Source: an uncultured Eubacterium sp. (GTDB lineage Bacteria; Bacillota; Clostridia; Oscillospirales; Acutalibacteraceae). Taken from it: a DNA stretch of 64,000 nt. The notes beneath the pieces were generated by a model. That model searched no databases. It was not told the DNA's origin and was given only the letters and a program-made list of their open reading frames with translations. The translations under genes were made by a program, and so were the position numbers. The DNA is taken from positions 26,559 to 90,558 of the forward strand of contig NZ_CAMFQO010000004.1 of NCBI RefSeq assembly GCF_945980375.1, given 5' to 3'. The first letter of the stretch is position 1. The number at the start of each line of letters is the position of its first letter. Shown here piece after piece: positions 63,893-64,000 of this stretch.

Positions 63893-64000
63893 GGGTAGAA
63901 ATATTCATATTTTTGGTGTATAATAAGAGTTAATCAAAAGAAAAATTTGAATTTTACGGTCAGTAAGGAATGAGTAAAGTTATATGATTGTATTATAAGC

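Noticed and set aside
63697..63933. 78-residue plus-strand open frame
   Set aside because: It runs through two hairpins, including a terminator of the opposite strand, has no ribosome-binding site and shows no recognisable protein pattern.

Overview
The window reads as chromosome of a low-to-moderate GC Gram-positive anaerobe of the class Clostridia, probably a gut Oscillospirales/Ruminococcaceae-type organism. The support is a YqzL gene between era and recO, a T-box leader on leuA, zinc-type S14, a CpsB/C/D-type tyrosine phosphorylation module, a YlbJ-like sporulation protein and GTP-dependent PEP carboxykinase. The placement below class level is inference. Most genes lie on the minus strand, and nearly every transcription unit starts with a readable sigma-A promoter with 16-17 bp spacing.

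Layout. 0-5.8 kb: a minus-strand housekeeping operon, CorC-like protein-phoH-ybeY-era-yqzL-recO-mutS2, with mutS2 cut by the window edge. 5.9-12.1 kb: an FkbM-type methyltransferase, then a GtrA-like membrane protein, a metallophosphoesterase and a clan GH-G-like glycosidase. 12.2-14.8 kb: a polysaccharide co-polymerase / BY-kinase / PHP-phosphatase module whose kinase ends in an extreme Tyr-Gly tail. 14.8-20.3 kb: a YlbJ-like protein, a lipoprotein nuclease, a RING-like/DUF2628 protein, galU, a CPBP protease and tadA. 20.3-24.2 kb: leuB and leuA under a T-box, and an atypical phosphoribosyltransferase. 24.2-29.1 kb: an accessory island of modular palindromic repeats surrounding a 1075-residue secreted protein, a 52-residue peptide gene and a DUF559 nuclease-like gene. 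29.1-34.6 kb: gpmI, tpiA, pgk and a split transketolase. 34.7-37.2 kb: two glycosyltransferase-type genes. 37.3-43.3 kb: pckG, tsaD, rimI and polA.

43.4-59.1 kb holds the complete S10-spc-alpha ribosomal superoperon, read rightmost to leftmost from rpsJ to rplQ, including secY, adk, map, infA and rpoA. It has one consensus promoter, a structured leader of about 330 nt and a terminator. 59.2-61.6 kb is a three-gene unit: a sortase-like protein lacking all three catalytic residues, an unknown membrane protein and a Wzt/TagH-like ATPase. ilvD follows, then a broken GyrI-like gene and non-coding sequence to the right edge.

The most unusual parts are the repeat/DUF559 island, the sortase-like pseudoenzyme operon, the Tyr-rich kinase tail and the phosphoribosyltransferase with a changed PRPP loop. 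No CRISPR array, rRNA, prophage or classical insertion sequence was seen. tRNA genes were not noticed by eye, and a covariance-model scan was not possible.
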